The translations under genes and the position numbers were made by a program. DNA of 64,000 nucleotides, taken from Acinetobacter haemolyticus (GTDB lineage: Bacteria > Pseudomonadota > Gammaproteobacteria > Pseudomonadales > Moraxellaceae). Where the stretch lies: positions 151,478-215,477 of the forward strand of contig NZ_OVCN01000002.1 in NCBI RefSeq assembly GCF_900406815.1, read 5' to 3'. Positions 1-8,608 of the stretch are shown in pieces; position 1 is the first letter of the stretch; the number at the start of each line of letters is the position of its first letter. The notes beneath the pieces are model-generated. The model made no database searches and was not told the DNA's origin. It saw only the letters and a list, made by a program, of their open reading frames with translations.

Positions 1-660
1 ATTCCTAACCTCCTCAAGAGAACTTGGGAAATTGGTTTCACCTTTCGTTAAAATCACATCTTGAATACATAACGCAGGGGATAATTGATATACTTTTTTC
101 TTTGATTCTTCTGGATAAATTCTAAAAATTATATGATCTATAGGTATGAGCTTGGGAAGCTTGACTGTAAAATCTAATAATGATTCAGCAGCTCTACGTG
201 ACAAAATATACCCACCGGCCCCCATATGTGGGCTATCTAATACCATTAGCTCACGTTGATTATGTAATCTTACGGTCTCCTCTTTTCTAGAGATAAATAC
301 TTTACGATATAGTGTTTCTAATTTAATTATTCCACACTGTTCAGAAATCCAGTGGGAGTCTTTCAAAAAAACTTGAGCAAATTTTCCTAGATAAATATCA
401 TCTTCAAATATAGCGATATAATCTAAGTTTTCATCAACAGCTTTTTTCCATAAGATAGCGTGACTTAATATACAAGCGACCTCATTTGGATGTAAATCTG
501 TTGTATCAACCTTTATTCCCAATGCATGGGCTGTTTGAAGTAAAGTGACTGGGGTAATAGCATCAAAAAATTCAAAAGCTAATCCCTCTTTACCAAATTC
601 AGTATGAATATGCTTTCTACGCTGAGACTCATTAGAAAGGCTTATCACATAATTTTTCAT
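1..660 (-). CDS. Glycosyltransferase family 25 protein, partial (C-terminus beyond window)
   Basis: The minus strand is open from an ATG at 660 to the window edge, giving 220 residues without a stop. The protein starts MKNYVISLSN and carries the marks of the LPS/LOS glycosyltransferase 25 family: an N-terminal beta strand followed by a basic segment, NEVACILSH near residues 59-67 and the acidic EDD motif at 86-88 (FEDDIY), which in this family binds the metal-sugar nucleotide. It probably adds a hexose to the lipooligosaccharide core at the cytoplasmic face of the inner membrane. It lies at the far end of the glycan cluster and is transcribed away from the gene at 932. The acceptor and donor sugars cannot be read from sequence. 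Confidence 0.85.
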   Translation of the reverse strand, partial: MKNYVISLSNESQRRKHIHTEFGKEGLAFEFFDAITPVTLLQTAHALGIKVDTTDLHPNEVACILSHAILWKKAVDENLDYIAIFEDDIYLGKFAQVFLKDSHWISEQCGIIKLETLYRKVFISRKEETVRLHNQRELMVLDSPHMGAGGYILSRRAAESLLDFTVKLPKLIPIDHIIFRIYPEESKKKVYQLSPALCIQDVILTKGETNFPSSLEEVRN

Positions 661-931
661 AATTTAATCTTCATATACAACAGCATGCCAGACTAGTGTA
701 AGGCATAAATATGGAATTATTCATATTCTATATTGCAAATACAACAACAAAGTAAAATCGATTGATTGTTCTATCAAAAATCGTTGCCAATTTATTGCTC
801 AATACACTTCAATGCTAGTCATGTAGAGAATATAGACTTACAATAAAGTTTTTAAATTTATCATGCAGTTCTTTATAGATTTAATCCTCTACCTACTGCA
901 TTGATTTATATATGATGAAGTGATTGCAGAT

Positions 932-1840
932 ATGAACAATGAAGTAATTAAAGTATTTGTGGGTTGTGATCCCAACAACTGTGATTTAGAACAAATGATG
1001 GTTTTAGATTACAGCATTCGAAAACACACCCAACATTCTGTTGAAATTGTTTGGATGCAATTGAGCCATGACCCTAAAAGTCCATGGTACAGTAATCAAG
1101 AAACTAAAGAAGGTTGGCGTACTGAAAAATGGGCAACTCCATTCTCAGGTTTCCGCTGGGCAATCCCTGAGTCATGCAACTTTCAAGGTCGTGCCATTTA
1201 TATGGATGCAGACGTCGTTGTTTTATGTGACATTGCTGAACTCTGGTCACATCCTCTTAGTAATGATGCTATCGTGATCGCAAAGGGTGGAAAGAGTACT
1301 GCTCGTTTATGTACCTGTGTATGGGACTGTGAAAAAGCTAAACAACATTTACCCGCATTGAAAGAATTACAAGCAGATCCTGAAGGGCATAAAAAGCTGA
1401 TGCAGCTCATTAAAGAAAAGCCTGAACTCGTTCAACCTTATCAGGATTCATATAACAATATTGATGGTGAAGGTCTACCAATTGAGCAAATTAAAATTTT
1501 GCATTATTCTGATATGGGTACACAATTTAGTCATAAATATGCTTTACGGCGCCTTGAGGCATCTGGACAAAAGCATTGGTTTGATGGGAAGATCATGCCG
1601 CACCCACGTGAAGATCTTGTCGAATTGTTCGATCAATACTACCAAGAAGCTATTGAAAATGGGTATCGCCCTGAGAATTATACGATCACTCCTTTCGGTA
1701 ATTTTTCAAAAGCAACACAGATCAACTATCACGGCAATAAAGTAACTCGTCCAGAAACAGAAGCCAACTGGTTCAACCGTTCGATTCAATCGCTTAAGTC
1801 TGTATTTAAAGGAAAAAAGAAGTTTTCTTTAGATGATTAA
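932..1840 (+). CDS. Glycosyltransferase with DxD motif (GT8-like fold)
   Basis: A protein of 302 residues. It begins with a beta strand and a GCDPNN segment, and has GWRTEKWATPFSGFRWAIP followed by the DxD-type motif MDADVVVL at about residues 91-98, as in GT-A enzymes that hold a nucleotide sugar through a divalent metal. A late NYHGNK segment could supply the family's C-terminal metal-binding His. There is no signal peptide or membrane segment, so it should act in the cytoplasm on the growing lipooligosaccharide or capsule glycan. The open frame extends to a GTG at 920, but the ATG at 932 is the better start because the protein then begins directly at the first strand. The sugar specificity is unknown. 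Confidence 0.75.
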   Translation: MNNEVIKVFVGCDPNNCDLEQMMVLDYSIRKHTQHSVEIVWMQLSHDPKSPWYSNQETKEGWRTEKWATPFSGFRWAIPESCNFQGRAIYMDADVVVLCDIAELWSHPLSNDAIVIAKGGKSTARLCTCVWDCEKAKQHLPALKELQADPEGHKKLMQLIKEKPELVQPYQDSYNNIDGEGLPIEQIKILHYSDMGTQFSHKYALRRLEASGQKHWFDGKIMPHPREDLVELFDQYYQEAIENGYRPENYTITPFGNFSKATQINYHGNKVTRPETEANWFNRSIQSLKSVFKGKKKFSLDD

Positions 1841-2025
1841 TGTTTTTACATTTTAATGAATACTGCCTCCTTGAAACAATGTACGGGGAGGTAGTATTAA
1901 AGTATTCAATACAGATTCATACTTTCACAATCGCGCTAAGAATTAAAAAATATCATATAATTAAGAGATTAATTTTGGTCTATCCCCCCATGCTATGGTG
2001 GCAAACTTATTCCTGAGTAATCTCA

Positions 2026-2913
2026 ATGCAACAGATTTTTAATCGTATTACACAAAATATTTTTAAATTCCTTTATAAATCTTTCCATTCTAAAGCATAC
2101 AAACATAACCGCCGCTATTGGCCTTATTACAAGACTGTTCGCAATAGCGAAGGTGACTTAGAGAAATTATTTTTTAATAAACAATTAATTGCAGACCATA
2201 CAAAACCGTTTAAAAGTCAAAAAAATACTTGCGTACTAGTCGCAACGGGACCTTCTATCAAAGATATAGATCAGCGTTTTTTTTCAAATCCTAATTATGA
2301 TTACATTGGAGTAAATGGTGCTATCTCTTTGCATCACATTCATTTTAAATATTATGTAATTATTGATTTTAATTTTACGACTAAACGTTTCGATTTAGTG
2401 TCAAAAGTTCTAGATAGTGATTGCATTTTTTTTACAACTCCTCGATGTTTAGATATCATTTTAAAAAGAATCGACCCAAAGCTCATTAAATGTCAAATCA
2501 AGATAATTGAAACTATTTTTCAAGATAAAACTGTTGAACCATTCATGGGTAAAAAACATAAACTAGATTTAGAAAAACCCTACTTTCATCTATATGGTGA
2601 ATTTGGCTTTTCAACGAATATATTCAATGCAGTATTTGATTATTTAACTGTACCATATGTTGCATTACAGGTCGCATATGCAATTGGTTTTAAAGAAATT
2701 TATATAGCTGGATTAGATATGAATAACTTTTCACAGCCACGTTTTTATGAGAATCTAGAAAATAAACAACCAACTATGTTAGATCAATACCTACATTTAA
2801 TTTTTCCAGCTTTTGATGCTGCTGCCCAATTTTTCAATGACCATCAAATTCAAGTTTATAATCTTTCACCCACTAGCGCGATCGAATCTTTTAAAAAAAT
2901 CGATACAATCTAA
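2026..2913 (+). CDS. Putative glycosyltransferase-like protein, GPS motif (sialyltransferase/DUF115-like)
   Basis: 295 residues, without a confident family. The first 60 residues are basic and aromatic (many Phe, Tyr, Lys), consistent with membrane association. A Rossmann-like strand and loop follow (CVLVATGPSIKDID, about residues 68-81). A GxNGAISL segment, a strand reading YYVIIDFNF, and a late IYIAGLDMNNF complete the pattern. The same order (GxGPS loop, GVNG, then GxD) occurs in bacterial GT42-type sialyltransferases and in MptE-like/DUF115 proteins linked to surface glycans. It lies between a glycosyltransferase and an O-acetyltransferase on the same strand, so a role in building the surface glycan is a fair inference. 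The exact reaction is not supported. Confidence 0.5.
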   Translation: MQQIFNRITQNIFKFLYKSFHSKAYKHNRRYWPYYKTVRNSEGDLEKLFFNKQLIADHTKPFKSQKNTCVLVATGPSIKDIDQRFFSNPNYDYIGVNGAISLHHIHFKYYVIIDFNFTTKRFDLVSKVLDSDCIFFTTPRCLDIILKRIDPKLIKCQIKIIETIFQDKTVEPFMGKKHKLDLEKPYFHLYGEFGFSTNIFNAVFDYLTVPYVALQVAYAIGFKEIYIAGLDMNNFSQPRFYENLENKQPTMLDQYLHLIFPAFDAAAQFFNDHQIQVYNLSPTSAIESFKKIDTI

Positions 2914-2970
2914 TCTTTCAGTTTTTTGGTAATAAACAATACAATTGGCTTTTTTTAGAAACCTTAATGC

Positions 2971-4896
2971 ATGAGCTTGAATACTTTTCGGAATGATATT
3001 AATGGATTAAGAGCTTATGCTGTAATTTTAGTTGTACTTTTCCATTTCCAAATATTCGGGTTTTCGGCTGGTTATCTTGGCGTAGATATCTTTTTTGTCA
3101 TTTCAGGTTACCTGATGACCAAAATTATCATTGAAAAAATAAGTAAGCAGCAGCTTTCTTTTTCAGATTTTTATCTCGCTCGAATTGTACGAATATTTCC
3201 GGCACTTTTATTCCTTATTGTATTTCTTACCATACTGGGTTGGTTTATTTTTATTCCAGAAGACTTTAAAAATTTTGCTAAAGATGCACGGTACAGTCTG
3301 ACTTTTTTATCAAACGATCTCTATTATCGTCAAGCTGGTGATTATTTTGCTGCCGATACACATGATAAAGCCCTACTTCACACTTGGTCCCTTTCGGTTG
3401 AATGGCAGTTTTATCTTTTATTTCCACTCTTGCTCTTTATTTATGCAAAATTTGATAAAAAATTAAAATATATTGGTATTTTTTTAAGTCTTATATTTAT
3501 TGCTTCCCTATCATTTTCCACAATAATGACAGCTAAAGATACCATGTATGGGTTCTTTAAGCTGACAACGCGTACGTGGGAACTAGTTGCTGGTGGTTTG
3601 GTATATTACTACTTTAATAATAAACAACTCACACTCCCACTACAAAAACTCAGCGAAGGTTTAGGTTTTACCTTTATTTTTCTTAGTCTAGTTTTATACA
3701 ATCAAAATACAGCTTGGCCAAGCTTTTTAGCCTTATTACCAGTGATGGGTACAATGCTCATCTTAATAGCTAATCGTCAAAATTCAATTTTCACTCAAGC
3801 AAAAATCTTTCAGAATATTGGTAGTGCCTCATATTCCATCTATTTATGGCATTGGCCAGTATTTTTTTTATTAAATTATTTTTTTATTAAATTAAATTTT
3901 ATTAGCTTAAGTATCGCCCTCATGCTCTCCTTTCTCTTGGGATGGTTAAGTTATAAGTACATCGAAGGTAGTCGGAGACCCTTACAAAGACTCAAGAAAA
4001 AATATACTTATTTATTATTTGTATCTGTCCTGCTCTTGCTTTATCCAATCTATAAACATATAGAAGAAAATGGACTTGCAAATCGAGGAAACACCAAGGT
4101 CACCTCTAATCTAAACCAAATGCAGATGCCAAGTGTTGAAAATGGTTGGTGCTTTTATAATATTAAAGATAACCATAGTCTCACTGTAGGCTCACAAGGT
4201 TTTGAATGCTCAATTGCCTCAAAGCAGCATAATGCAAAATCGGCCCTGTTATTTGGAGATTCATTTGCTGGTCACAATAGCCCGTTTTGGGATCAGATTG
4301 GAAAGAAACTGAACTTAAATATACAAGCCATTACGACAAACTGGTGTTATCCAAGTCTTAATAAAGAGTTTACAGGGAACAAACAATCTACAGCGTATCA
4401 ACAGTGCTTATTAAATCGTGAGTATTTATCTAAACATATAGATCAATACGATGTGTTGATATTCGCAGGCCGTTGGTCTGACATCGTACAGCAAAACCAG
4501 CAAAATGGTTTTTCTGAATTACTTAAGGTCGCTGAAAAACATCATAAAAAGGTCATCGTAATGTCTGAACCTTATGCTTTTAATAAAAACATCAGCCTAC
4601 TTTTTAAAAGAGCCATGTGGTTGCATCGAGATCTGAACTTACAAGGTTATATGAATAACCCGAAAGCCACTGAACAAAAACGAGCAACAAAAATCATTAA
4701 CGAGATCGTAAGCAAGCACCCAAATACAATATTACTCACCCAACAAGAACTATTTAGATCAGATCAAATGGCTACAGATACAATCCCATATTCTCTGGAT
4801 GGTAGACATATCTCGATCATAGGCTCACTTGCTTCTGCCGAATACTTCGAGCAACAAGCAAAATACGAGACCTTAAAACAATTTATTTGGGAGTAG
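2971..4896 (+). CDS. Acyltransferase 3 - SGNH fusion, surface glycan O-acetyltransferase (OafA-like)
   Basis: 641 residues. Residues 5 to about 345 form an acyltransferase-3 membrane domain with around ten hydrophobic segments. It includes the family Arg14 and His25 (GLRAYAV...VVLFH) and the GVDIFFVISGYL stretch. A further transmembrane segment near 350 leads to a periplasmic SGNH esterase-like domain: GDS with Ser431 (LLFGDSFAGH) and the DGRH pair Asp610/His613. In OafA-type enzymes the membrane part moves acetyl groups across the inner membrane and the SGNH part transfers them to a lipid-linked glycan. Here the target is probably the lipooligosaccharide outer core or capsule built by the neighbours. 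It follows the 2026-2913 gene by 57 bases and is convergent with the next gene. Confidence 0.9.
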   Translation: MSLNTFRNDINGLRAYAVILVVLFHFQIFGFSAGYLGVDIFFVISGYLMTKIIIEKISKQQLSFSDFYLARIVRIFPALLFLIVFLTILGWFIFIPEDFKNFAKDARYSLTFLSNDLYYRQAGDYFAADTHDKALLHTWSLSVEWQFYLLFPLLLFIYAKFDKKLKYIGIFLSLIFIASLSFSTIMTAKDTMYGFFKLTTRTWELVAGGLVYYYFNNKQLTLPLQKLSEGLGFTFIFLSLVLYNQNTAWPSFLALLPVMGTMLILIANRQNSIFTQAKIFQNIGSASYSIYLWHWPVFFLLNYFFIKLNFISLSIALMLSFLLGWLSYKYIEGSRRPLQRLKKKYTYLLFVSVLLLLYPIYKHIEENGLANRGNTKVTSNLNQMQMPSVENGWCFYNIKDNHSLTVGSQGFECSIASKQHNAKSALLFGDSFAGHNSPFWDQIGKKLNLNIQAITTNWCYPSLNKEFTGNKQSTAYQQCLLNREYLSKHIDQYDVLIFAGRWSDIVQQNQQNGFSELLKVAEKHHKKVIVMSEPYAFNKNISLLFKRAMWLHRDLNLQGYMNNPKATEQKRATKIINEIVSKHPNTILLTQQELFRSDQMATDTIPYSLDGRHISIIGSLASAEYFEQQAKYETLKQFIWE

Positions 4897-4912
4897 CCCT
4901 TATAAAACCAAA

Positions 4913-5824
4913 TTAAATATCAATTAAAGACCCTTCAAAATACATCCCTTTATTATAGAACTGGCATAAATAGTTACGCTCTTTCCCTGCCAGTTTTATC
5001 AATTTAGGATGTTCATCGGCTGGATAATTAATCGCCATGTTAATTAATATTTTTTCTTTAACCCATCTGTTTTTGACTTGGTAATAGAATGCATTTTCAT
5101 CACAATCAATCAAGCTAATACTCGGAAAATTTTTTCTCATAATCTTTTGGCAAGCAACATATGCCACCAAATATTCTAAATTACTGATCTGTTGAAAAAT
5201 ATCCTTTGTATTTGATTCAGTTGCCTTAATATTCTGAATATACTTTTTAGGTGTTTGTTGAATTGCTAAATATAATTCTTCATACCATTGTTTAAAGAAA
5301 ATATTATGACCCACGCTTGCTAATAACCAATTTTCTAACACAGGGAAATTCAAATTAGTAGTATTTTTACGACGGTAATAAGCAAAATTCGCGGTCTTTT
5401 TTTCAACCATAAGCTCCGAAATCCAGTCGAGACGGTCATATAGGATGATACTTGCATCCAGCCAAATCCCTCCATGATGGTACATTAGATCAAATCTAAG
5501 TAAATCAGCTTTTTGCTGGGCCGTTGCATCTTCAAGTTGGCTAAAATCAATATGACTATATTGATTAACATTCTCTGGATTAAGTACAAAAACCTCATAT
5601 TCAGGATTCTTCTCACGCATCCGATCAATGCATTTCTCAACAAACTCAGGAATATCGTTTTCCCAATACATCCATAACTTTTTTGGTAAAACGATAGTTT
5701 CCTCTGTCGGATTAAATGTGAGTAACCCAGCATAGTTATCAATTTTTTTGTTCTTATGCCTAATTTTATACGAATACATCAAATGAAATTTTACTAGATA
5801 AAACAATTTCTTAAAGATTTTCAT
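4913..5824 (-). CDS. Capsular polysaccharide synthesis-type glycosyltransferase (Caps_synth family)
   Basis: 303 residues. After a short basic N-terminus the protein has PKKLWMYWEND (47-57), the C...R..NPEYEV segment, and QQKADLLRFDLMYHHGGIWLDAS at 103-125. This is the hallmark of capsular polysaccharide synthesis proteins and related GT32 transferases, whose ...GGIYxDxD core binds nucleotide sugar. In this copy the motif ends as LDAS, as is usual for the Caps_synth branch. It should act in the cytoplasm on the surface glycan. It ends 16 bases from the stop of the convergent acyltransferase gene and starts 61 bases after the stop of the GT25 gene, probably as the last gene of a minus-strand run. 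Confidence 0.8.
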   Translation of the reverse strand: MKIFKKLFYLVKFHLMYSYKIRHKNKKIDNYAGLLTFNPTEETIVLPKKLWMYWENDIPEFVEKCIDRMREKNPEYEVFVLNPENVNQYSHIDFSQLEDATAQQKADLLRFDLMYHHGGIWLDASIILYDRLDWISELMVEKKTANFAYYRRKNTTNLNFPVLENWLLASVGHNIFFKQWYEELYLAIQQTPKKYIQNIKATESNTKDIFQQISNLEYLVAYVACQKIMRKNFPSISLIDCDENAFYYQVKNRWVKEKILINMAINYPADEHPKLIKLAGKERNYLCQFYNKGMYFEGSLIDI

Positions 5825-5885
5825 TTAAATACTCAGCTATAAAATGAATACATTAAAAGACTTTTTACTCGCATAATTACAGCGT

Positions 5886-6644
5886 TTAAGAGAGTAAATG
5901 CCTAATCGCATAAAAACGATCACGCCACATTCTTTTCTGTTTTTTAAACCCATGTGAAGCACTTCTATTTTCCAGTGCTTTACGTTGAATACCCTGTGTT
6001 GCCACAGTGCCTAGAATATCACTATCAATCCCTGCAGGTTGGACAAAAGGCTGCCACACCCCCAATCCTTTACCATTTTTACTTAGCCAGCTTTGGAAAA
6101 AAATATCGACGGGCACTTGCATGGTTTTACCCAGCTCTACAAATGCCTCAGCGCCTGCTCTTGACCACACTAAACCTACGCCGCGGATCGGAAAATAATA
6201 AGCATGCCAAATGGTATAGTCATGGATCTGAACGATGTCTTTTGCTAATTTTTTCTTTTTTGCAGCGAGATTCACCACATACCATTCAAGTTCTTTATGC
6301 TGATCAAGATAGCTGATTAATGAATTAAGATTTTGTTTAAAGTTTGGTAATACTTGAATATCATCTTCAAGGACAACAAGATAGTCAGCATCGGTTTCTA
6401 AAAATTTTTTAGCACAACCATAATGACTAAGGTAACAGCCTAACTCGGAACTTATCAAACTGCGACCTAATATTTTCTGGGCTGCTGCATCATCATAATT
6501 TTCAAATTCGGATAATGCTTTCCCACGCCCATCATAGGCAGGAAAACGAGAAAATGCCCAATCTGCTTGTTGCAACTGAGCTGTAGCACTTGCTAAACGC
6601 TGATCACTACCCTCTAGATTTATAAGATAAGTAACAACTTTCAT
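5886..6644 (-). CDS. Glycosyltransferase family 25 protein (LOS core)
   Basis: 252 residues. Family GT25 marks are VVTYLINLEGSDQRL at the N-terminus, SSELGCYLSH at 65-74 and the metal-binding EDD at 93-95 (VVLEDDIQV). The C-terminal part is basic and rich in aromatic residues, which fits contact with the membrane and acceptor. The family adds galactose or glucose to lipooligosaccharide cores in Neisseria, Haemophilus and Acinetobacter. It is a distinct paralogue of the truncated GT25 at the left edge and not a copy of it. It starts 15 bases after the Stealth gene stop, so the two are very likely cotranscribed. Confidence 0.85.
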   Translation of the reverse strand: MKVVTYLINLEGSDQRLASATAQLQQADWAFSRFPAYDGRGKALSEFENYDDAAAQKILGRSLISSELGCYLSHYGCAKKFLETDADYLVVLEDDIQVLPNFKQNLNSLISYLDQHKELEWYVVNLAAKKKKLAKDIVQIHDYTIWHAYYFPIRGVGLVWSRAGAEAFVELGKTMQVPVDIFFQSWLSKNGKGLGVWQPFVQPAGIDSDILGTVATQGIQRKALENRSASHGFKKQKRMWRDRFYAIRHLLS

Positions 6645-6659
6645 CCGATTTTCCTTTGC

Positions 6660-7655
6660 TTATCCTGCAATAGTCGCTTGGATTTGACTAGGCAAAACAT
6701 CTTTAAATTTACGAATGAGTGCTTGCTGTATACGCTGTTCATCATTCTGTTGCAATTGATCCAAACTTTGGATACAACCAAATTTAATATCAGGATTTGA
6801 TAGAGCCCGAGTAAATGACTCCAAATCACGACTATCTTTTAAATAAGCGATTTCAATATCATCTTTGAGAATTGCCTGATTATTTTTAATTGCGAGATGA
6901 TTAGATACACCTACAGGCAGGATTTGATCGATATTTCTAAATTTAAAGCTAATTTGCTTCTGCAATTGTTGGATATTTTTTTCAAAGTAATTGCACAGAA
7001 GTATCCGACTCAAGATATGCGGACGATGGTGAATCTCGAAAAATTGAGATAACCCCACACAATCCGCACTTAACATTTGCGCCATTGTATATGAGGGCTG
7101 AGCCACTTTTCCAAATTTATTTTGCATAAACTTTCTGACAATATATTTGATTTTTTTTACCAGATTACTTTCCCAGTGCCCATACATCACCATGTGATTA
7201 TCAACTAAAAAATCTTGTGGTTCAGAAGGTTGGTTAAAGAAAAAATCATCATTTAAATAAATAAAATAATCTGAAATACCCTCGATATTCCAAAGCATTG
7301 TTTCAATGCTTAGAGAATTAAACGTCGGCAATGCAAATTCGTACCCTCTGAACAACTCTGTGTGATCGACTATGCTAATTTTGCCTTTCTCACAGAGATT
7401 CTGCTGCTCAAACTGATCCAGCCATTGTGGTGTTTGTTGATCAGTGACCACATAAATTCTCCCACAATACGGCACAAACTTGAGTATCGAAGCTATACAA
7501 AAGTAGATTTCATCATTACTTGCAAAACGAGTAGCATCCAAAGCATTTGAAGGTGCAGTTTGATTTATAAATTGTTGACGCTTGCTTTTTAACTTCGGAT
7601 CATTTCCATCTACCCAAGCAATTACGATATCAATAGGATGTATTGTATCTTTCAT
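6660..7655 (-). CDS. Stealth family protein, sugar-phosphate transferase
   Basis: 331 residues with all the recognisable Stealth blocks. CR1 is DIVIAWVDGNDP (9-20). CR2 is RFASNDEIYFCIASIL (43-58) continuing through RIYVVTDQQ, FNSLSIETMLWNI (112-124) and the acidic NDDFFF (135-140). CR3 lies around the HRPHILSR segment, and a degenerate CR4 follows. Stealth proteins of pathogens and animal GNPTAB transfer hexose-1-phosphate from a nucleotide sugar, forming phosphodiester links in capsules. Here it lies between two transferases in the same direction (33 bases to one, 15 to the other), which suggests that this organism's outer core or capsule carries a phosphodiester-linked sugar. The donor sugar is unknown. 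Confidence 0.9.
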   Translation of the reverse strand: MKDTIHPIDIVIAWVDGNDPKLKSKRQQFINQTAPSNALDATRFASNDEIYFCIASILKFVPYCGRIYVVTDQQTPQWLDQFEQQNLCEKGKISIVDHTELFRGYEFALPTFNSLSIETMLWNIEGISDYFIYLNDDFFFNQPSEPQDFLVDNHMVMYGHWESNLVKKIKYIVRKFMQNKFGKVAQPSYTMAQMLSADCVGLSQFFEIHHRPHILSRILLCNYFEKNIQQLQKQISFKFRNIDQILPVGVSNHLAIKNNQAILKDDIEIAYLKDSRDLESFTRALSNPDIKFGCIQSLDQLQQNDEQRIQQALIRKFKDVLPSQIQATIAG

Positions 7656-7688
7656 AAATCAAACTCTTTCAGTGATGTAATACCTTGA

Positions 7689-8444
7689 TTACTGCCAAGA
7701 CTCTTTGATCCAATCAGAAGGCAATACATAGCGATACCACTTACCGCCACCACCAGACACTGCATCAGGTGGATTAATCTCACCATGGAAAATAATAATT
7801 TTTGCGCCTTTAGGTTTAATCGGCGGCTGGAAATACGCAAATGGTACTTTTCTTAAACAATGATATTTATAACTCTTACACCAATCTTTATCCCAATAGC
7901 TCAACTTCCCTTCTTTGTGCACAAACCAAGAGAGGTATTCTTGCTCATTGCGGAATTTTTGACGGATTTCATCAAAGTTTTCACGGAAATACGGCAAAAT
8001 TCCAGAAAATTCGCCGAGTTTAAAGCGATACACGGAACTATTTCCCGTCACACGCCATGGACGTTTCCAATCGTGGATAATTAAAAACTCACCTGGTGCC
8101 TGAAAAAAACCATCGATGTTGTCGACAATCACGACGTCTAAATCAAGAAAAAGCGCATTGCCTTTTAAACTATACAGATCAGGTTCAAAGGTAGATAATT
8201 TATTCCAACCACGCTCAGGCGAACCCTCAGGTAAATCTAGGGATGGAATCGGGAAACATTGAACATTTGGGTCGATGCCTTCTGTACGATCGGTCAAACA
8301 CACCATCTTAAATGGCAATGTAAGATGGCGTTTCACCATGTTATACAAACGATTGACGTATTCAGCACCGTACTTGGTTCCCCACTTCATACACAAAATA
8401 ACATTTTCTTCGTGTGTTTCTGAATTTTGTTGAATATCGACCAT
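7689..8444 (-). CDS. Glycosyltransferase with DxD motif
   Basis: 251 residues from the ATG at 8444, which has AAGG seven bases ahead. The frame stays open to a TTG at 8492, but that start has no good ribosome-binding site. The protein shows VILCMKWGTKYG at the N-terminus, then FKMVCLTDR, GWNKLSTFEPDLY and the DxD-like LFLDLDVVIVDNID. This pattern matches small GT-A glycosyltransferases seen in Acinetobacter glycan clusters. The C-terminal half has several Trp and Lys residues and an IIIFHGEINP segment, a likely metal-binding His strand. It is soluble and should act in the cytoplasm. It is the first glycosyltransferase after ugd and probably shares its transcript. Specificity is unknown. Confidence 0.75.
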   Translation of the reverse strand: MVDIQQNSETHEENVILCMKWGTKYGAEYVNRLYNMVKRHLTLPFKMVCLTDRTEGIDPNVQCFPIPSLDLPEGSPERGWNKLSTFEPDLYSLKGNALFLDLDVVIVDNIDGFFQAPGEFLIIHDWKRPWRVTGNSSVYRFKLGEFSGILPYFRENFDEIRQKFRNEQEYLSWFVHKEGKLSYWDKDWCKSYKYHCLRKVPFAYFQPPIKPKGAKIIIFHGEINPPDAVSGGGGKWYRYVLPSDWIKESWQ

Positions 8445-8608
8445 TTGATAACCTTGAATGCCTGAAATCGTATTTTTGCTTGGCGCATCCAAATCGCAAG
8501 CTTTAAATAATATGCACCGAATATCAACTATCTTAGCATAGGCATGATTAAATTGATTATTATAAATTCGTCAAACAACAAGGATTACCGCAGGTTTATT
8601 TTTTTAAA

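Noticed and set aside
1861..1898. Hairpin after the first complete glycosyltransferase gene
   Set aside because: An imperfect stem (actgcctcc / ggaggtagt) without a following T run. Too weak to list as a terminator.
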